A DNA stretch of 64,000 nt, taken from contig JAUVXD010000009.1 in NCBI GenBank assembly GCA_030603805.1, positions 17,147 to 81,146 on the forward strand. The letters run 5' to 3'. Shown piece after piece: positions 17,411 through 26,380 of this stretch. A program made the translations under genes and the position numbers. The notes under the pieces are model-generated. The model was not told the DNA's origin. It searched no databases and saw only the letters and a list, made by a program, of their open reading frames with translations. This stretch comes from Acholeplasmataceae bacterium (GTDB lineage: Bacteria; Bacillota_I; Bacilli_A; Acholeplasmatales; Acholeplasmataceae). The number at the start of each line of letters is the position of its first letter. Positions within the stretch are counted from its first letter, which is position 1.

Positions 17411-18699
17411 GTGATGTGTTCCTTCAAAGTGTCAATAATGATGGGAGTACCATTTAACTTCATTTTACCATGTTTAACTTCAATATCACTTTCGTCAATG
17501 AAGTTTGTATAAATGCCATCAATCAGTGGAACTTGTACTTCACTCTCATTTTCCAGATTAAAGATGCCAATTAAAAACTGGTGTTGATAGGTATAAGAAA
17601 GCACAGCCACACCTTCTTTATGGTGGATGTTAAAGATGCCATCGATAAATATAGGTTGTTTTTTGAGTGCAATGAGTCGCTTCATGTATGCTTCAATTGA
17701 GTGTTCGCTTTGCCATGGAACAAGATCATCTTCAAATAATGATGGCGTGTGATCGACTTGATGTTCCATCCCCGCATAAATAAATGCAGAACCTTTGAGA
17801 AAAAAGTTGAGTGCAATCATTTGCATAAAGTGATCTTGATCTCTAACTTTACTTCTCAGTCGTTTTTGGTCGTGATTTTCAAAACTTCTAAGTTTCACGT
17901 AATTTTTAGGATAAATAACTTCTTGCCTTTGAATTTCTTCAAGCCATTTAGATAGTTTTTTGGGATCTTTGAGATAGTCATCCATGTAATCAAAGATATC
18001 ATAGTCATAGCAAATATCAAAGGCTTGATACATTTCTGAATCACTTGAGCATTCATAGCCCATGTCTCTTAAATATTTAATAAATCCTGGATGAACAGAT
18101 TCAGTTAACCAAATCAATTCAGGATTGACTTTTTCACATGCTTTTCTAGCCTCAATCCAAAAATCGATAGGCAGAAGTGGTGCAACATCACATCTAAATC
18201 CATCAACCATGGCTGACCAATACTTTAAGACATCAATCAAATAATTCCATACTTCGCGATGTTTAAAATCAAGATCTGTAATATCGCTCCAATCACCGAC
18301 ACGATTGGCGAACTCTCCTTGTTGGTTTTTGTAAAACCACTCTGGTTTTTCAAAAACAAGTTTAGAGTCTCTCGATGTGTGATTAAAAACAATATCAATC
18401 ATGACTTTAAGTCCTTCTTGATGGGCTTTGGATACAAAGTTTTTGAAATCTTCAGTGGTCCCTAAATCTTCATGAACTTGATAGTAATCGACGATGGAAT
18501 ATGGACTTCCCTTAGTCCCTTTCCGAGCTTTTTTTCCAATCGGATGAATAGGGAGCAAATAAATCACATCAACGCCTAACGCTTTGATGCGATCTAAATC
18601 ATCAACAATACCTTCAAAGTTTTGTTTGGTTGAATGCTGTCTTGGAAAGACTTGATAGAATGTATAAGATCTTAAATTGAGATTGGTTTGTTTTGCCAT
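17407..18699 (-). CDS. Small cytosolic GH13 alpha-amylase-family enzyme, specificity unknown
   Basis: 430 residues, short for GH13, no signal peptide. The catalytic triad is complete: Asp171 in DGFRCDVAP, Glu200 in WLTESVHP and Asp277 in SFENHDQKR. Region I is IDIVFNHTS. The N-terminus RSYTFYQVFPRQHS and the GKKARKGTKGSPYSI loop place it among small intracellular amylases. I do not recognise the exact subfamily. The C-terminal beta-domain is short. It lies between malP and pulA (12 bp after malP, 4 bp overlap with pulA), so it acts in intracellular maltodextrin breakdown, perhaps as an alpha-amylase or glucosidase. Confidence 0.82.
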   Translation of the reverse strand: MAKQTNLNLRSYTFYQVFPRQHSTKQNFEGIVDDLDRIKALGVDVIYLLPIHPIGKKARKGTKGSPYSIVDYYQVHEDLGTTEDFKNFVSKAHQEGLKVMIDIVFNHTSRDSKLVFEKPEWFYKNQQGEFANRVGDWSDITDLDFKHREVWNYLIDVLKYWSAMVDGFRCDVAPLLPIDFWIEARKACEKVNPELIWLTESVHPGFIKYLRDMGYECSSDSEMYQAFDICYDYDIFDYMDDYLKDPKKLSKWLEEIQRQEVIYPKNYVKLRSFENHDQKRLRSKVRDQDHFMQMIALNFFLKGSAFIYAGMEHQVDHTPSLFEDDLVPWQSEHSIEAYMKRLIALKKQPIFIDGIFNIHHKEGVAVLSYTYQHQFLIGIFNLENESEVQVPLIDGIYTNFIDESDIEVKHGKMKLNGTPIIIDTLKEHIT

Positions 18700-18711
18700 A
18701 GGAAACTCCTT

Positions 18712-21090
18712 TTAAAACGAGATTTTCTTTAACTTCCAAATGTCTTGATTATATTGTTCAATGGTACGATCTGAGGTGAAGAATCCAGAGTTTGCAATAT
18801 TTGCAATCATCATTTCTTGCCATTTGGATGTATCCTTATAAGCTTCATTAGCGTGTTCATGTGCTTCTGCATAAGCTGCAAAGTCTTTCATGACAAGGAA
18901 GTAATCGCTGTTAAGCAAATTATTTAATATGTAGTCAAAATGTTGTGGGTTGGGATGAAGTGTTCGAATATATTGAAAAACTTTTTGGAGTCTAGGATCT
19001 TGTTCATAGATTTCTCTTGGCTTGTAGCCATTGTTTTGGTAGATTCTTGTCACTTCTTCAGCAGATAGACCAAAGATAAATGCGTTGTCTTTTCCAGCGT
19101 TTTCAACAATTTCGACGTTTGCACCATCCATGGTACCAATTGTGATAGCACCATTCATCATAAATTTCATATTGCCAGTCCCTGATGCTTCTTTAGTTGC
19201 TGTTGAAATTTGTTCAGAAAGATCTGCGGCAGGCATAATATATTCTGCATAAGAAACATTATAATTTCTCACGAACACAACTTTAAGTAAATCGTTTGTT
19301 TCATCATCATTGTTGATAATATCTGCAACCGTATCAATCAATTCAATGACTGCTTTTGCCATATGATAACTTGGTGCTGCTTTGGCACCAAAGATGAAAT
19401 TGTGAGGATAATAGGACGCTTTGAAGACTGGGTCTGATTTGAGTCTTTGATACACATAAATGATGTGTAGAATATTCATCAGTTGTCTTTTATATTCATG
19501 AAGTCTTTTAACTTGAATATCAAAGATGGCATGTGTATCGAGCTTTACACCTTGAAGTTTATAGATGCGGTCTGCTAAAGCTTGTTTTTTCGCATGCTTC
19601 ATGGCATAAACTTGTTCTTTGGTTTCTTGATCATGAATGAATAGTTCAAGTTTCTTGAGTTCTGTTAAATCATGACGCCATGTTGTCCCAATTTTTTCAT
19701 CCAAGATGCTTACGAGTTCATGATTGGTATGTAAGAGCCATCTGCGATGGGTAATGCCGTTTGTCTTGTTGTTAAATTTGTTTGGGTAGAGCATATAAAA
19801 TTCTTTCATTTCGATATGTTTAAGAATTTCTGTATGCAGTGCAGCAACTCCATTGATTGAAAATGAACCATAGATGCAAATATGTGCCATACGCACGTGA
19901 TTTTGACCGATTAAGCCCATTAAGTAGATTTGTTCTTTGTTAAATCTGCCATCTGTTTCTAAGATATGCTTGAAACGACGGTTCATTTCTTGAATGATTT
20001 CATAAATTCTTGGGAGTAGATTTCTAAAAATATGGATATTCCACTTTTCTAATGCCTCAGATAAGATGGTATGATTGGTGAATGCGCAAGTTTGTGTGGT
20101 GATTTGCCATGCTTCATCATAACCAATATGTTCCTCATCCATTAATATTCTCATCATTTCTGGAATGATCAGTGTTGGATGGGTATCATTAATTTGAAAC
20201 GTATAAAACTTATGGAAATCTCTTAAGTCTCTGCCTAAATATTTATGTTCATTGAAGGCATTTTTAACACCAGCAGCTGAAAACACATAAGATTGCATCA
20301 ATCTTAAGGTCTTACCATCTTCAGTAGAATCGTCTGGATATAAAACATCTGAGATATTTTTCGTAGTGTTAATGTATGCTTCATCTTGGACAAACTGCTT
20401 TTCAGAAGGTTCTGTTGACCAAAGTCTGAGTGTCGTGACAACACCATTATGATCGCCTACGATTTTAACATCATAAGGGACTGCTTTAATCCAAACAGGG
20501 TTTATCAGTCTTGTATGTTCAACATAACCAAACAGTGGAATATCAATTGCTTCTTCTAGTTTCTTCGTTTCCCAAATGAATGGTTGATTTAACCAAGGGT
20601 CTTTATGTTCAACTTGCTTGTGATCCTTAATCTCTTGCATGAAAAATCCATGTTGATAACGCAGTGAGTTTCCAAAAAGAGGTAAACCTATGGAAGCTGC
20701 TGAATCTAAGAAACAAGCAGCAAGACGTCCAAGACCACCATTTCCAAGGCCAGCATCTGATTCAGCCTCTTCGACTTCATTTAAATCAATTTCAAGATCC
20801 TCAAATGCAGACTTCACAACATCATAATGTCCACTGTTTTGAAGATTATTGGTCACAAGACGACCCATTAAAAATTCCATCGAAAAATAGATGGTCTTCT
20901 TTAAATGATTTTGATGAATATGTTCAATTGTTTTCTTGTGGTTATCTTCTAGTTCTTGTTCTAGTAGTGTTGCAAGTACTGTATATCTTTGGTATAGAGA
21001 AGAATCCTTCAACTCGGTGTTAAAAGAACTTTTCAGTCCATTTAAAAAGGCCTTTTTGAAGGCTTCTTTATTTGAAAAATGTGTTTGCAT
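18712..21090 (-). CDS. malP: Glycogen/maltodextrin phosphorylase
   Basis: 792 residues from ATG 21090, which has AAGGAG ten bases upstream; an in-frame upstream ATG at 21201 would add 37 unlikely residues. GT35 signatures are clear: YFSMEFLMGR near residue 60, GNGGLGRLAACFLDS, and the pyridoxal-phosphate Lys region EASGTGNMKFMMNGA. It releases glucose-1-phosphate from alpha-1,4 glucans in the cytosol, saving ATP. It heads the operon malP - GH13 - pulA - glgB, and is separated from the ABC permease operon by a strong terminator. A cre-like site lies upstream. No phosphoglucomutase is in this window. Confidence 0.96.
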   Translation of the reverse strand: MQTHFSNKEAFKKAFLNGLKSSFNTELKDSSLYQRYTVLATLLEQELEDNHKKTIEHIHQNHLKKTIYFSMEFLMGRLVTNNLQNSGHYDVVKSAFEDLEIDLNEVEEAESDAGLGNGGLGRLAACFLDSAASIGLPLFGNSLRYQHGFFMQEIKDHKQVEHKDPWLNQPFIWETKKLEEAIDIPLFGYVEHTRLINPVWIKAVPYDVKIVGDHNGVVTTLRLWSTEPSEKQFVQDEAYINTTKNISDVLYPDDSTEDGKTLRLMQSYVFSAAGVKNAFNEHKYLGRDLRDFHKFYTFQINDTHPTLIIPEMMRILMDEEHIGYDEAWQITTQTCAFTNHTILSEALEKWNIHIFRNLLPRIYEIIQEMNRRFKHILETDGRFNKEQIYLMGLIGQNHVRMAHICIYGSFSINGVAALHTEILKHIEMKEFYMLYPNKFNNKTNGITHRRWLLHTNHELVSILDEKIGTTWRHDLTELKKLELFIHDQETKEQVYAMKHAKKQALADRIYKLQGVKLDTHAIFDIQVKRLHEYKRQLMNILHIIYVYQRLKSDPVFKASYYPHNFIFGAKAAPSYHMAKAVIELIDTVADIINNDDETNDLLKVVFVRNYNVSYAEYIMPAADLSEQISTATKEASGTGNMKFMMNGAITIGTMDGANVEIVENAGKDNAFIFGLSAEEVTRIYQNNGYKPREIYEQDPRLQKVFQYIRTLHPNPQHFDYILNNLLNSDYFLVMKDFAAYAEAHEHANEAYKDTSKWQEMMIANIANSGFFTSDRTIEQYNQDIWKLKKISF

Positions 21091-21099
21091 AGATGCGCT

Positions 21100-21167
21100 C
21101 CTTAAAATAATATTCATTATTATTTTATCACGTTTTTTAGTAAAAATGGCTATGGCATCGTTTTCAT
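21100..21167 (-). promoter_or_regulatory. malP promoter region with cre-like site
   Basis: The minus-strand 16-mer ATGAAAACGATGCCAT (21152-21167) matches the cre consensus at 14 of 16. Downstream, TTTACT, 17 bases, AATAAT is a possible but weak promoter. An AT-only hairpin (AAAATAAT / ATTATTTT) lies just before the SD. Confidence 0.5.
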
Positions 21168-21180
21168 AATCAATTGTGTG

Positions 21181-21206
21181 AAAAAAAGGATGATTTCTCA
21201 TCCTTT
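21181..21206 (-). terminator. Terminator of the starch-binding/malEFG operon
   Basis: On the minus strand AAAGGATGA / TCATCCTTT with a GAAA loop forms a perfect 9-bp stem followed by T residues. It overlaps the malG stop codon and isolates the ABC operon from malP. Confidence 0.92.
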
Positions 21207-22577
21207 GGTTGCCCCTGCCATAATGCCTTCGATAAGGTATCTCTGAAAGAGCATATAAAGTACTGTAATCGGTAACCCAACCATGAGTGCACCTGCAGCA
21301 AATGCAGAATAATTTGTGTAATTTGGGTCATTAATAAATTTGAACAATCCGACAGCAAGTGTCCATTGTGATGTAATATCATAATCAGGTGCAGCACCTT
21401 CAGGTTTAAATCTGAGTAAGTATCCTGGAAGCATATAATCCATCCAAGGACCCATAAACATGGAAACTGCAACAAACGTTAAGATCGGCACAGATAAAGG
21501 TAAGATAATTCTAAAGAAAATCTGTAATTTGGAGGCTCCATCAATCATCGCAGATTCATCAAGATCTTTTGGAATCTGAGACAAGAATCCTTTAATCAAC
21601 CATAAGTTGCCTGGAATACTACCTCCAATATAAAGAATGGAGAGTGCTCTCGGTTGACCAAGAAGACCAAATTTCCAAAATAACACATACATGGCAATAA
21701 GGCCCATAAATGATGGGAATGCTTGAAGTACTAAAATCGCCAAGAGTCCCGCTTTCTTACCTTTAAAACTGAAACGTGCAAAGACATAAGCTGCGCCAGT
21801 AATTAAGATAGTACCTACAAACATATTGATTAATGCAATGCTTAATGTGTTCCAATACCATGTTGTAAAATTAGTTTCGTTGAATAAGAATCTAAATGCT
21901 TCCCAGTTCGGTGAATCTGGCCATATTTGATTTGGAATATCTGAACGCAAGTTTGAAAATGCCATACCAAAAATGTAGACAACCGGAACAATGACAATGA
22001 CTGCAACAAACGTAATTTGCGCATAAACAAAGAATCTTTGTAAGAAATTTGAAAAGCTAAAAACTTCTTTGATGGCTTGTTTAGATACATTTCTACGCTT
22101 GGGTTGATGCTTATAATAATAGAATCCATAATAAGGAATCAGTCCAATCAAACCAACTTTAACACCTTCATAGCCTCGCTTAGATGCATAATCCACAACG
22201 GTACTTTGATGAACCATGAAGATAAGGATGATAGCATATATAAATAGCATCGATTGAAGTAATTGATTTGTTAGTGATGTATAAAGTAAGATAGAAACCG
22301 GAATGACGATTACAAATGCTACAAGCAGTAAAAGGCCATATAGAGCAATTCTCTTGCCTAAAATCTCTAAACTATGTAAATGCTCAATTTCACGATCCGT
22401 GACATGAGTTAGAGTTATTTGGCGTTTGAAATAGAGAAAACCATAAACTGGAATTGCAGCAATAAGTTTATATTTTACCCCTTCATAACCTTTCTTCATG
22501 GCGTAATCATAAATCGTACCTTGATTGACCCATAAAGCTAAGATGATAACATAAGCTAAAAAGATTGCGAGTATCAT
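21198..22577 (-). CDS. malG: Maltodextrin ABC transporter permease MalG with duplicated N-terminal membrane domain
   Basis: 459 residues. The C-terminal part, about 185-459, is a normal MalG-type permease with the cytoplasmic EAA loop DESAMIDGASKLQIFF that contacts the ATPase. MalG is usually under 300 residues. Here the first 200 residues hold two copies of a membrane domain: DYAMKKGYEGVK (about 24-35) followed by IPVYGFLYFKRQ, and DYASKRGYEGVK (about 129-140) followed by IPYYGFYYYKHQ, offset by 105 residues. Each copy has two hydrophobic helices around this conserved loop. The role of the extension is unknown. RBS AGGAGG; 4 bp after malF. No ATP-binding subunit is encoded nearby, so a shared MsmX/MalK-type ATPase must come from elsewhere. 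Confidence 0.92.
   Translation of the reverse strand: MILAIFLAYVIILALWVNQGTIYDYAMKKGYEGVKYKLIAAIPVYGFLYFKRQITLTHVTDREIEHLHSLEILGKRIALYGLLLLVAFVIVIPVSILLYTSLTNQLLQSMLFIYAIILIFMVHQSTVVDYASKRGYEGVKVGLIGLIPYYGFYYYKHQPKRRNVSKQAIKEVFSFSNFLQRFFVYAQITFVAVIVIVPVVYIFGMAFSNLRSDIPNQIWPDSPNWEAFRFLFNETNFTTWYWNTLSIALINMFVGTILITGAAYVFARFSFKGKKAGLLAILVLQAFPSFMGLIAMYVLFWKFGLLGQPRALSILYIGGSIPGNLWLIKGFLSQIPKDLDESAMIDGASKLQIFFRIILPLSVPILTFVAVSMFMGPWMDYMLPGYLLRFKPEGAAPDYDITSQWTLAVGLFKFINDPNYTNYSAFAAGALMVGLPITVLYMLFQRYLIEGIMAGATKG
22104..22511 (-). repeat. Tandem protein repeat within malG
   Basis: The segments encoding residues 23-53 (22419-22511) and 128-158 (22104-22196) encode clearly homologous peptides, both with GYEGVK and a YGF motif, spaced exactly 105 codons. 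The DNA has diverged, so the duplication is old. Confidence 0.85.
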
Positions 22578-22581
22578 ATGC

Positions 22582-24930
22582 TTAATCCTCCTGGAATGCT
22601 CTTGTACGAGATAAGTTCCATGCTGTGAGCGAACCTACGAACAAGAAGATGAGTACAGAGAAGACCGATGCCATGTTGAAAATGGAGTAATCAACAGTCA
22701 GCTTATACATCCAGGAGATCAGAATATCCGTATCTCCTGCAAACCCCCTGTTGGCAAAGCCGGTGTTCGGACCCCCTTGTGTAATAAAGTAGATAACCCC
22801 AAAGTTATTAAAGTTACCTGAGAATGTCATAATTAAAATGGGTGCTGTTGAATAGAGGACCAGAGGCATGGTGATCTGAGATATCTTTTGGAATCGATTT
22901 GCGCCATCGATATCTGCTGCTTCATAAAGAGTCTGATCGATTGCTGTCATGACACCTGTCATCAGTGCCATGAAGTATGGGAAACCTAACCAGATATTGA
23001 CGACAATTAACACCGTACGTACAAATGTCGGGTTAAATTCATTAGAAAACCATTGAATATTTTCTTGACCAATGTAGAATAATTTCGCTATACCCGTGAG
23101 TGTATGATATTCTACACCAAGCATTCCAATATTTCTTAAGAAGTCATAAATACCAATATCATTCAAGAGTGCGTTCACAAAACCAAATTCTTTGAACATC
23201 ACGGAGAATACCATTTGTGAGAGTAGCGCTGGAATCGCCCATGGCAGAATCAAAATGGTACGCCATAATTTTCTAAAGACCACTTTTTCACTATTTAAAA
23301 CCAAGGCTTGGAAGAAACCTCCAAAAAACACGGTAAATGTAGAAAAAATCGCCCAAACAATGGTCCAACCGAGGACTCTCCAGAATGCTTGGCCAAAGGA
23401 TGCTCCAAGACCCGATGCAAAATTAAAGAGTGCAAAGAAGTTTCTTAAACCTACCCAGTCGAAGGTATCAACCATGGAGGCATTCCCTGAAATATTGGTA
23501 AATGCCATCACGAAACCAAAGACAATCGGCATAATCGAAATAAACGCTAAGACAAACATTGCTGGTGATAAAACGATATATTCAAAACTTCTTTCATAGA
23601 CGTCTTTAAAGTAATTGATGTCCCCTAAAACAAGTTCTTTCTTTCGTTTCGCTTCGCTGACGCGATAAGCATCCACAATACTCCATATCATAAAGATGGA
23701 TAATATCAGTGATGAAATCACACCAATTAAACCTTCTAGAAGGAGCATGGTCGACACGTGACCACGAATGGGTACTTCTTCTAAAGGTTGCACACTTGCT
23801 AGATTTGCGAGTGTATTTTCAGATGTTGCAGTACCTATCATTGCATCATAAAGTGCCATATGTCCTGTATAATTCACACGATAGGTGGTACCTAATGTAT
23901 AAACAGCCCAATAACCTCGCACAAATAATCCTGCGCGGTCATAATAAAAATCATTGAACCCATCTTCAAAAGCTGTTTTAATTTCCGGATTTAACTCAAA
24001 ATACACTTTAATCATTAAACGTGTAAAATCAGATCTTGTATAGCGATTCCATGTAAAGGAATAAGTATTTCTCATAGCAAGTCTAAATGTTGAGAAAATC
24101 GGTGTTTCTTTGTATTGTAACCGTTGAGAGTTATAGATTAAACCTGGTTGGAAATACTCAAAGAGTTTACCATCTAAAATATAAAGTGGCCCTTGCAAAG
24201 GTATATTGGTTGCTGTCATGTTGTCAACAACTTCTTCAGTGAAAATATTAATCATTTTTATGACAGAACCACCTTGAGTCGCTCTGACATAATAAATACC
24301 TGAGTTTCTGACAACTTGTCCTGTCTTGTTAAATGAAACAAGACCATCTCTCGTACTTCTGATGTTGGATTCATTGGTAATACCTGTCAATACTGTTGTT
24401 TCGACATATTCTTTTGTGGGGTTTCCACTGATCAGTGCGCCATCTCTTTCAAGATAAAAAATACCAGTATCTTCATCAAGCCATAGATTTTGTCTGCGGA
24501 TCACATGAATTTTACCTGTATCATTAAATTCATCAGCAAGATAAGTGATGTTATCGATAATATCACGATAGGTGTTTGGATTATTGGCTTTTAAATCATC
24601 AGCTAAAAACTTAATAAAAATCTCTTCTGTGAGGTTTTGGTCGCCACCAATACTCGTAAGAAGATCTTCAAAAGGCTGATAATTAACATTATCAAAGCGA
24701 TACTCTGGTAAAAACCCATTGGTATACCACGTATCACCTAAATCGACACCAATCATTTTATCGTAGGCGTTTGTTTCTTCAAAGTACTTGCTTGTACCTA
24801 GTTCGATACCAATCAGTAATGTGAAAAAACCAAAAAAGAATAAGGCTTTAAGGAACTGCCCATTAAATAGTTGCCCCAGACCCCAGACTAAACCGGAGGC
24901 TATTGCCTTTAAAATGCTTATAAATTTCAT
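22582..24930 (-). CDS. malF: Maltodextrin ABC transporter permease MalF with large extracellular domain
   Basis: 782 residues from the ATG that follows GGAGG by four bases; an upstream in-frame ATG at 24987 lies inside a hairpin and lacks an SD. A first hydrophobic stretch (about 8-45) is followed by roughly 360 extracellular residues. Then come the membrane core (from about 405) and the EAA loop YEAADIDGANRFQKISQI near 675. E. coli MalF has a P2 loop of about 180 residues that binds MalE; this domain is far larger and of unknown fold. It contains repeated short Tyr/Thr-rich strands and may guide the lipoprotein MalE or bind glucan. Cotranscribed with malE upstream and malG downstream. Confidence 0.92.
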   Translation of the reverse strand: MKFISILKAIASGLVWGLGQLFNGQFLKALFFFGFFTLLIGIELGTSKYFEETNAYDKMIGVDLGDTWYTNGFLPEYRFDNVNYQPFEDLLTSIGGDQNLTEEIFIKFLADDLKANNPNTYRDIIDNITYLADEFNDTGKIHVIRRQNLWLDEDTGIFYLERDGALISGNPTKEYVETTVLTGITNESNIRSTRDGLVSFNKTGQVVRNSGIYYVRATQGGSVIKMINIFTEEVVDNMTATNIPLQGPLYILDGKLFEYFQPGLIYNSQRLQYKETPIFSTFRLAMRNTYSFTWNRYTRSDFTRLMIKVYFELNPEIKTAFEDGFNDFYYDRAGLFVRGYWAVYTLGTTYRVNYTGHMALYDAMIGTATSENTLANLASVQPLEEVPIRGHVSTMLLLEGLIGVISSLILSIFMIWSIVDAYRVSEAKRKKELVLGDINYFKDVYERSFEYIVLSPAMFVLAFISIMPIVFGFVMAFTNISGNASMVDTFDWVGLRNFFALFNFASGLGASFGQAFWRVLGWTIVWAIFSTFTVFFGGFFQALVLNSEKVVFRKLWRTILILPWAIPALLSQMVFSVMFKEFGFVNALLNDIGIYDFLRNIGMLGVEYHTLTGIAKLFYIGQENIQWFSNEFNPTFVRTVLIVVNIWLGFPYFMALMTGVMTAIDQTLYEAADIDGANRFQKISQITMPLVLYSTAPILIMTFSGNFNNFGVIYFITQGGPNTGFANRGFAGDTDILISWMYKLTVDYSIFNMASVFSVLIFLFVGSLTAWNLSRTRAFQED

Positions 24931-24941
24931 ACATCCTCCAT

Positions 24942-24988
24942 CAAAAAAACTACAAATGAGGGCGGCATTTATGTATGCCGCCTTCATT
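24942..24988 (-). terminator. Terminator-like stem-loop between malE and malF
   Basis: On the minus strand AATGAAGGCGGCAT pairs with ATGCCGCCCTCATT (one A-C mismatch) around a 6-base loop. After a short GTAG it is followed by TTTTTTT. It lies inside the operon, 30 bp after the malE stop, and is the only sizeable intercistronic gap there. Confidence 0.85.
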
Positions 24989-25019
24989 CTAGTTCGACTT
25001 TAAAACTTAATTGTAAGTA

Positions 25020-26369
25020 TTATCCAGCGAGGTTAGCGCGTGTACGGTAACCAGATTCTGCTGCGATGACTGCTTCAGTAATTAATGCAGTGGTGTTCCA
25101 TACTTGTTGAAGTAATGTTTCACCTGGTCCCCAATAATAAGTGACTTGAGGAATCGTTGGCATTGGAACTGAAGTTGTTAATTGTTGAGCCATTGCCATG
25201 AGAAGTGAATCTTCATTAACGCCTTCAATGTTTTCAAGTAATTCTGCCTTAAGGGCTGGAAGTTTACCTTTATATTCATATTGGAGTTCCATAGCAATGT
25301 CAGAGTTTAAGAATTCAACAAAAGCGATTGCTTCTTCTTTGAAATCTGAATACTTGTAAACTGCTGCCATCATAGCGCCAGCAAATGAACGTGTTGGATT
25401 ACCATTGATGCTTGGAAGTGGTGCAACTGCATAGTTAATACCTGCATTCTTGAAAGCTTCGTGGTTCCATGGTCCAGCGATTACATAAGGAATCTTACCT
25501 TGTTCAAATAATGATCCACCAGAAACTGAGTTGTGTCCACCAGTACCTGTAGCTCTTGGCTTGAGTTGAGTTCTAATCCAAGTGAGTGCATTGACTGCTG
25601 CTTGAGTTTCGAATCCAACTGCGGAAGGATTATCTAATGTTGGTCCAAATGGGAAGAATCCAAAGGATGAATAAACATGTTGCATGAAATAGCTGTCAGC
25701 CCAATGAGATGATGTACCAAGATAGAATACACCTGGGTCAGCTGTTGCATTCCAAACGTCTGCTGCAGCAAAGAGTGCTTCATAAGTTGCAGCTGGTGTT
25801 GTAATCATGTCAGTGTTATAGAATAAGCCAACAGATTCAATAGACATTGGTACTGCATATAATCTTTCAACAGCATTTGGAGATGCAGGATTGAATGATT
25901 TATTGGTTTCATCATAGAATAATGTTGCAATATTTAGTCCGAGTTCATGTGCGCGCGCTTCTAATTTAGTTTTAGTAGCTGTTGGAAGTGGATAAACCAA
26001 ATCTTCAAGAACTGCTTGTGCTAAATGGTCATGTGGGAATTGGAATACGTCAGCACCATTACCTGATGGACCAAAGGTCTTAAGCATTTCACGTGCATCT
26101 ACAGAACCGTAATGTTGGTGTTCAACAACGATATTTGGATATAATTTGTTGAATTCAGCGATAACAGCTTGCATATATTCGCCTGCTTCATCGTCAATCC
26201 AAACAACAATCTTAGTTTTTTGAACGATTGAGTCGCCAAAGTCAATGCGTTGACCATTATTTTGTGGATCAACTGGGACAGTTGGATCAGATTCATCGTT
26301 AGCTGGTTTACAAGCTGCCAATGAGAATGCTGCTAATAGGATAATAGCAAGAGTTAATAGTTTTTTCAT
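25020..26369 (-). CDS. malE: Maltodextrin-binding lipoprotein (extracellular solute-binding protein family 1)
   Basis: 449 residues. The signal peptide MKKLLTLAIILLAAF ends in the lipobox SLAAC, Cys20 being the lipidation site, so the protein is tethered to the outer face of the single membrane. The mature part has family 1 binding-protein features: KIVVWIDDEAGEYMQAVIAEF at the start, YAVPMSIESVGLFYN and PYVIAGPWNHEAFK further on. It delivers maltodextrins to MalFG. It follows the starch-binding-protein gene by 11 bp, with AAGGAGG upstream, and is separated from malF by a stable stem-loop that probably raises its relative mRNA level. Confidence 0.93.
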   Translation of the reverse strand: MKKLLTLAIILLAAFSLAACKPANDESDPTVPVDPQNNGQRIDFGDSIVQKTKIVVWIDDEAGEYMQAVIAEFNKLYPNIVVEHQHYGSVDAREMLKTFGPSGNGADVFQFPHDHLAQAVLEDLVYPLPTATKTKLEARAHELGLNIATLFYDETNKSFNPASPNAVERLYAVPMSIESVGLFYNTDMITTPAATYEALFAAADVWNATADPGVFYLGTSSHWADSYFMQHVYSSFGFFPFGPTLDNPSAVGFETQAAVNALTWIRTQLKPRATGTGGHNSVSGGSLFEQGKIPYVIAGPWNHEAFKNAGINYAVAPLPSINGNPTRSFAGAMMAAVYKYSDFKEEAIAFVEFLNSDIAMELQYEYKGKLPALKAELLENIEGVNEDSLLMAMAQQLTTSVPMPTIPQVTYYWGPGETLLQQVWNTTALITEAVIAAESGYRTRANLAG

Positions 26370-26380
26370 GGCGCGCCTCC

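Noticed and set aside
23192..23599. 135-codon plus-strand frame opposite malF
   Set aside because: Antisense to the EAA-loop and membrane region; Lys/Pro-rich translation of a membrane-helix complement, with no SD.
26368..26378. GGCGCGCC, an 8-bp GC palindrome before malE
   Set aside because: Striking in an AT-rich gap, but it directly joins the SD AAGGAGG to the ATG and has no second copy; chance is sufficient.
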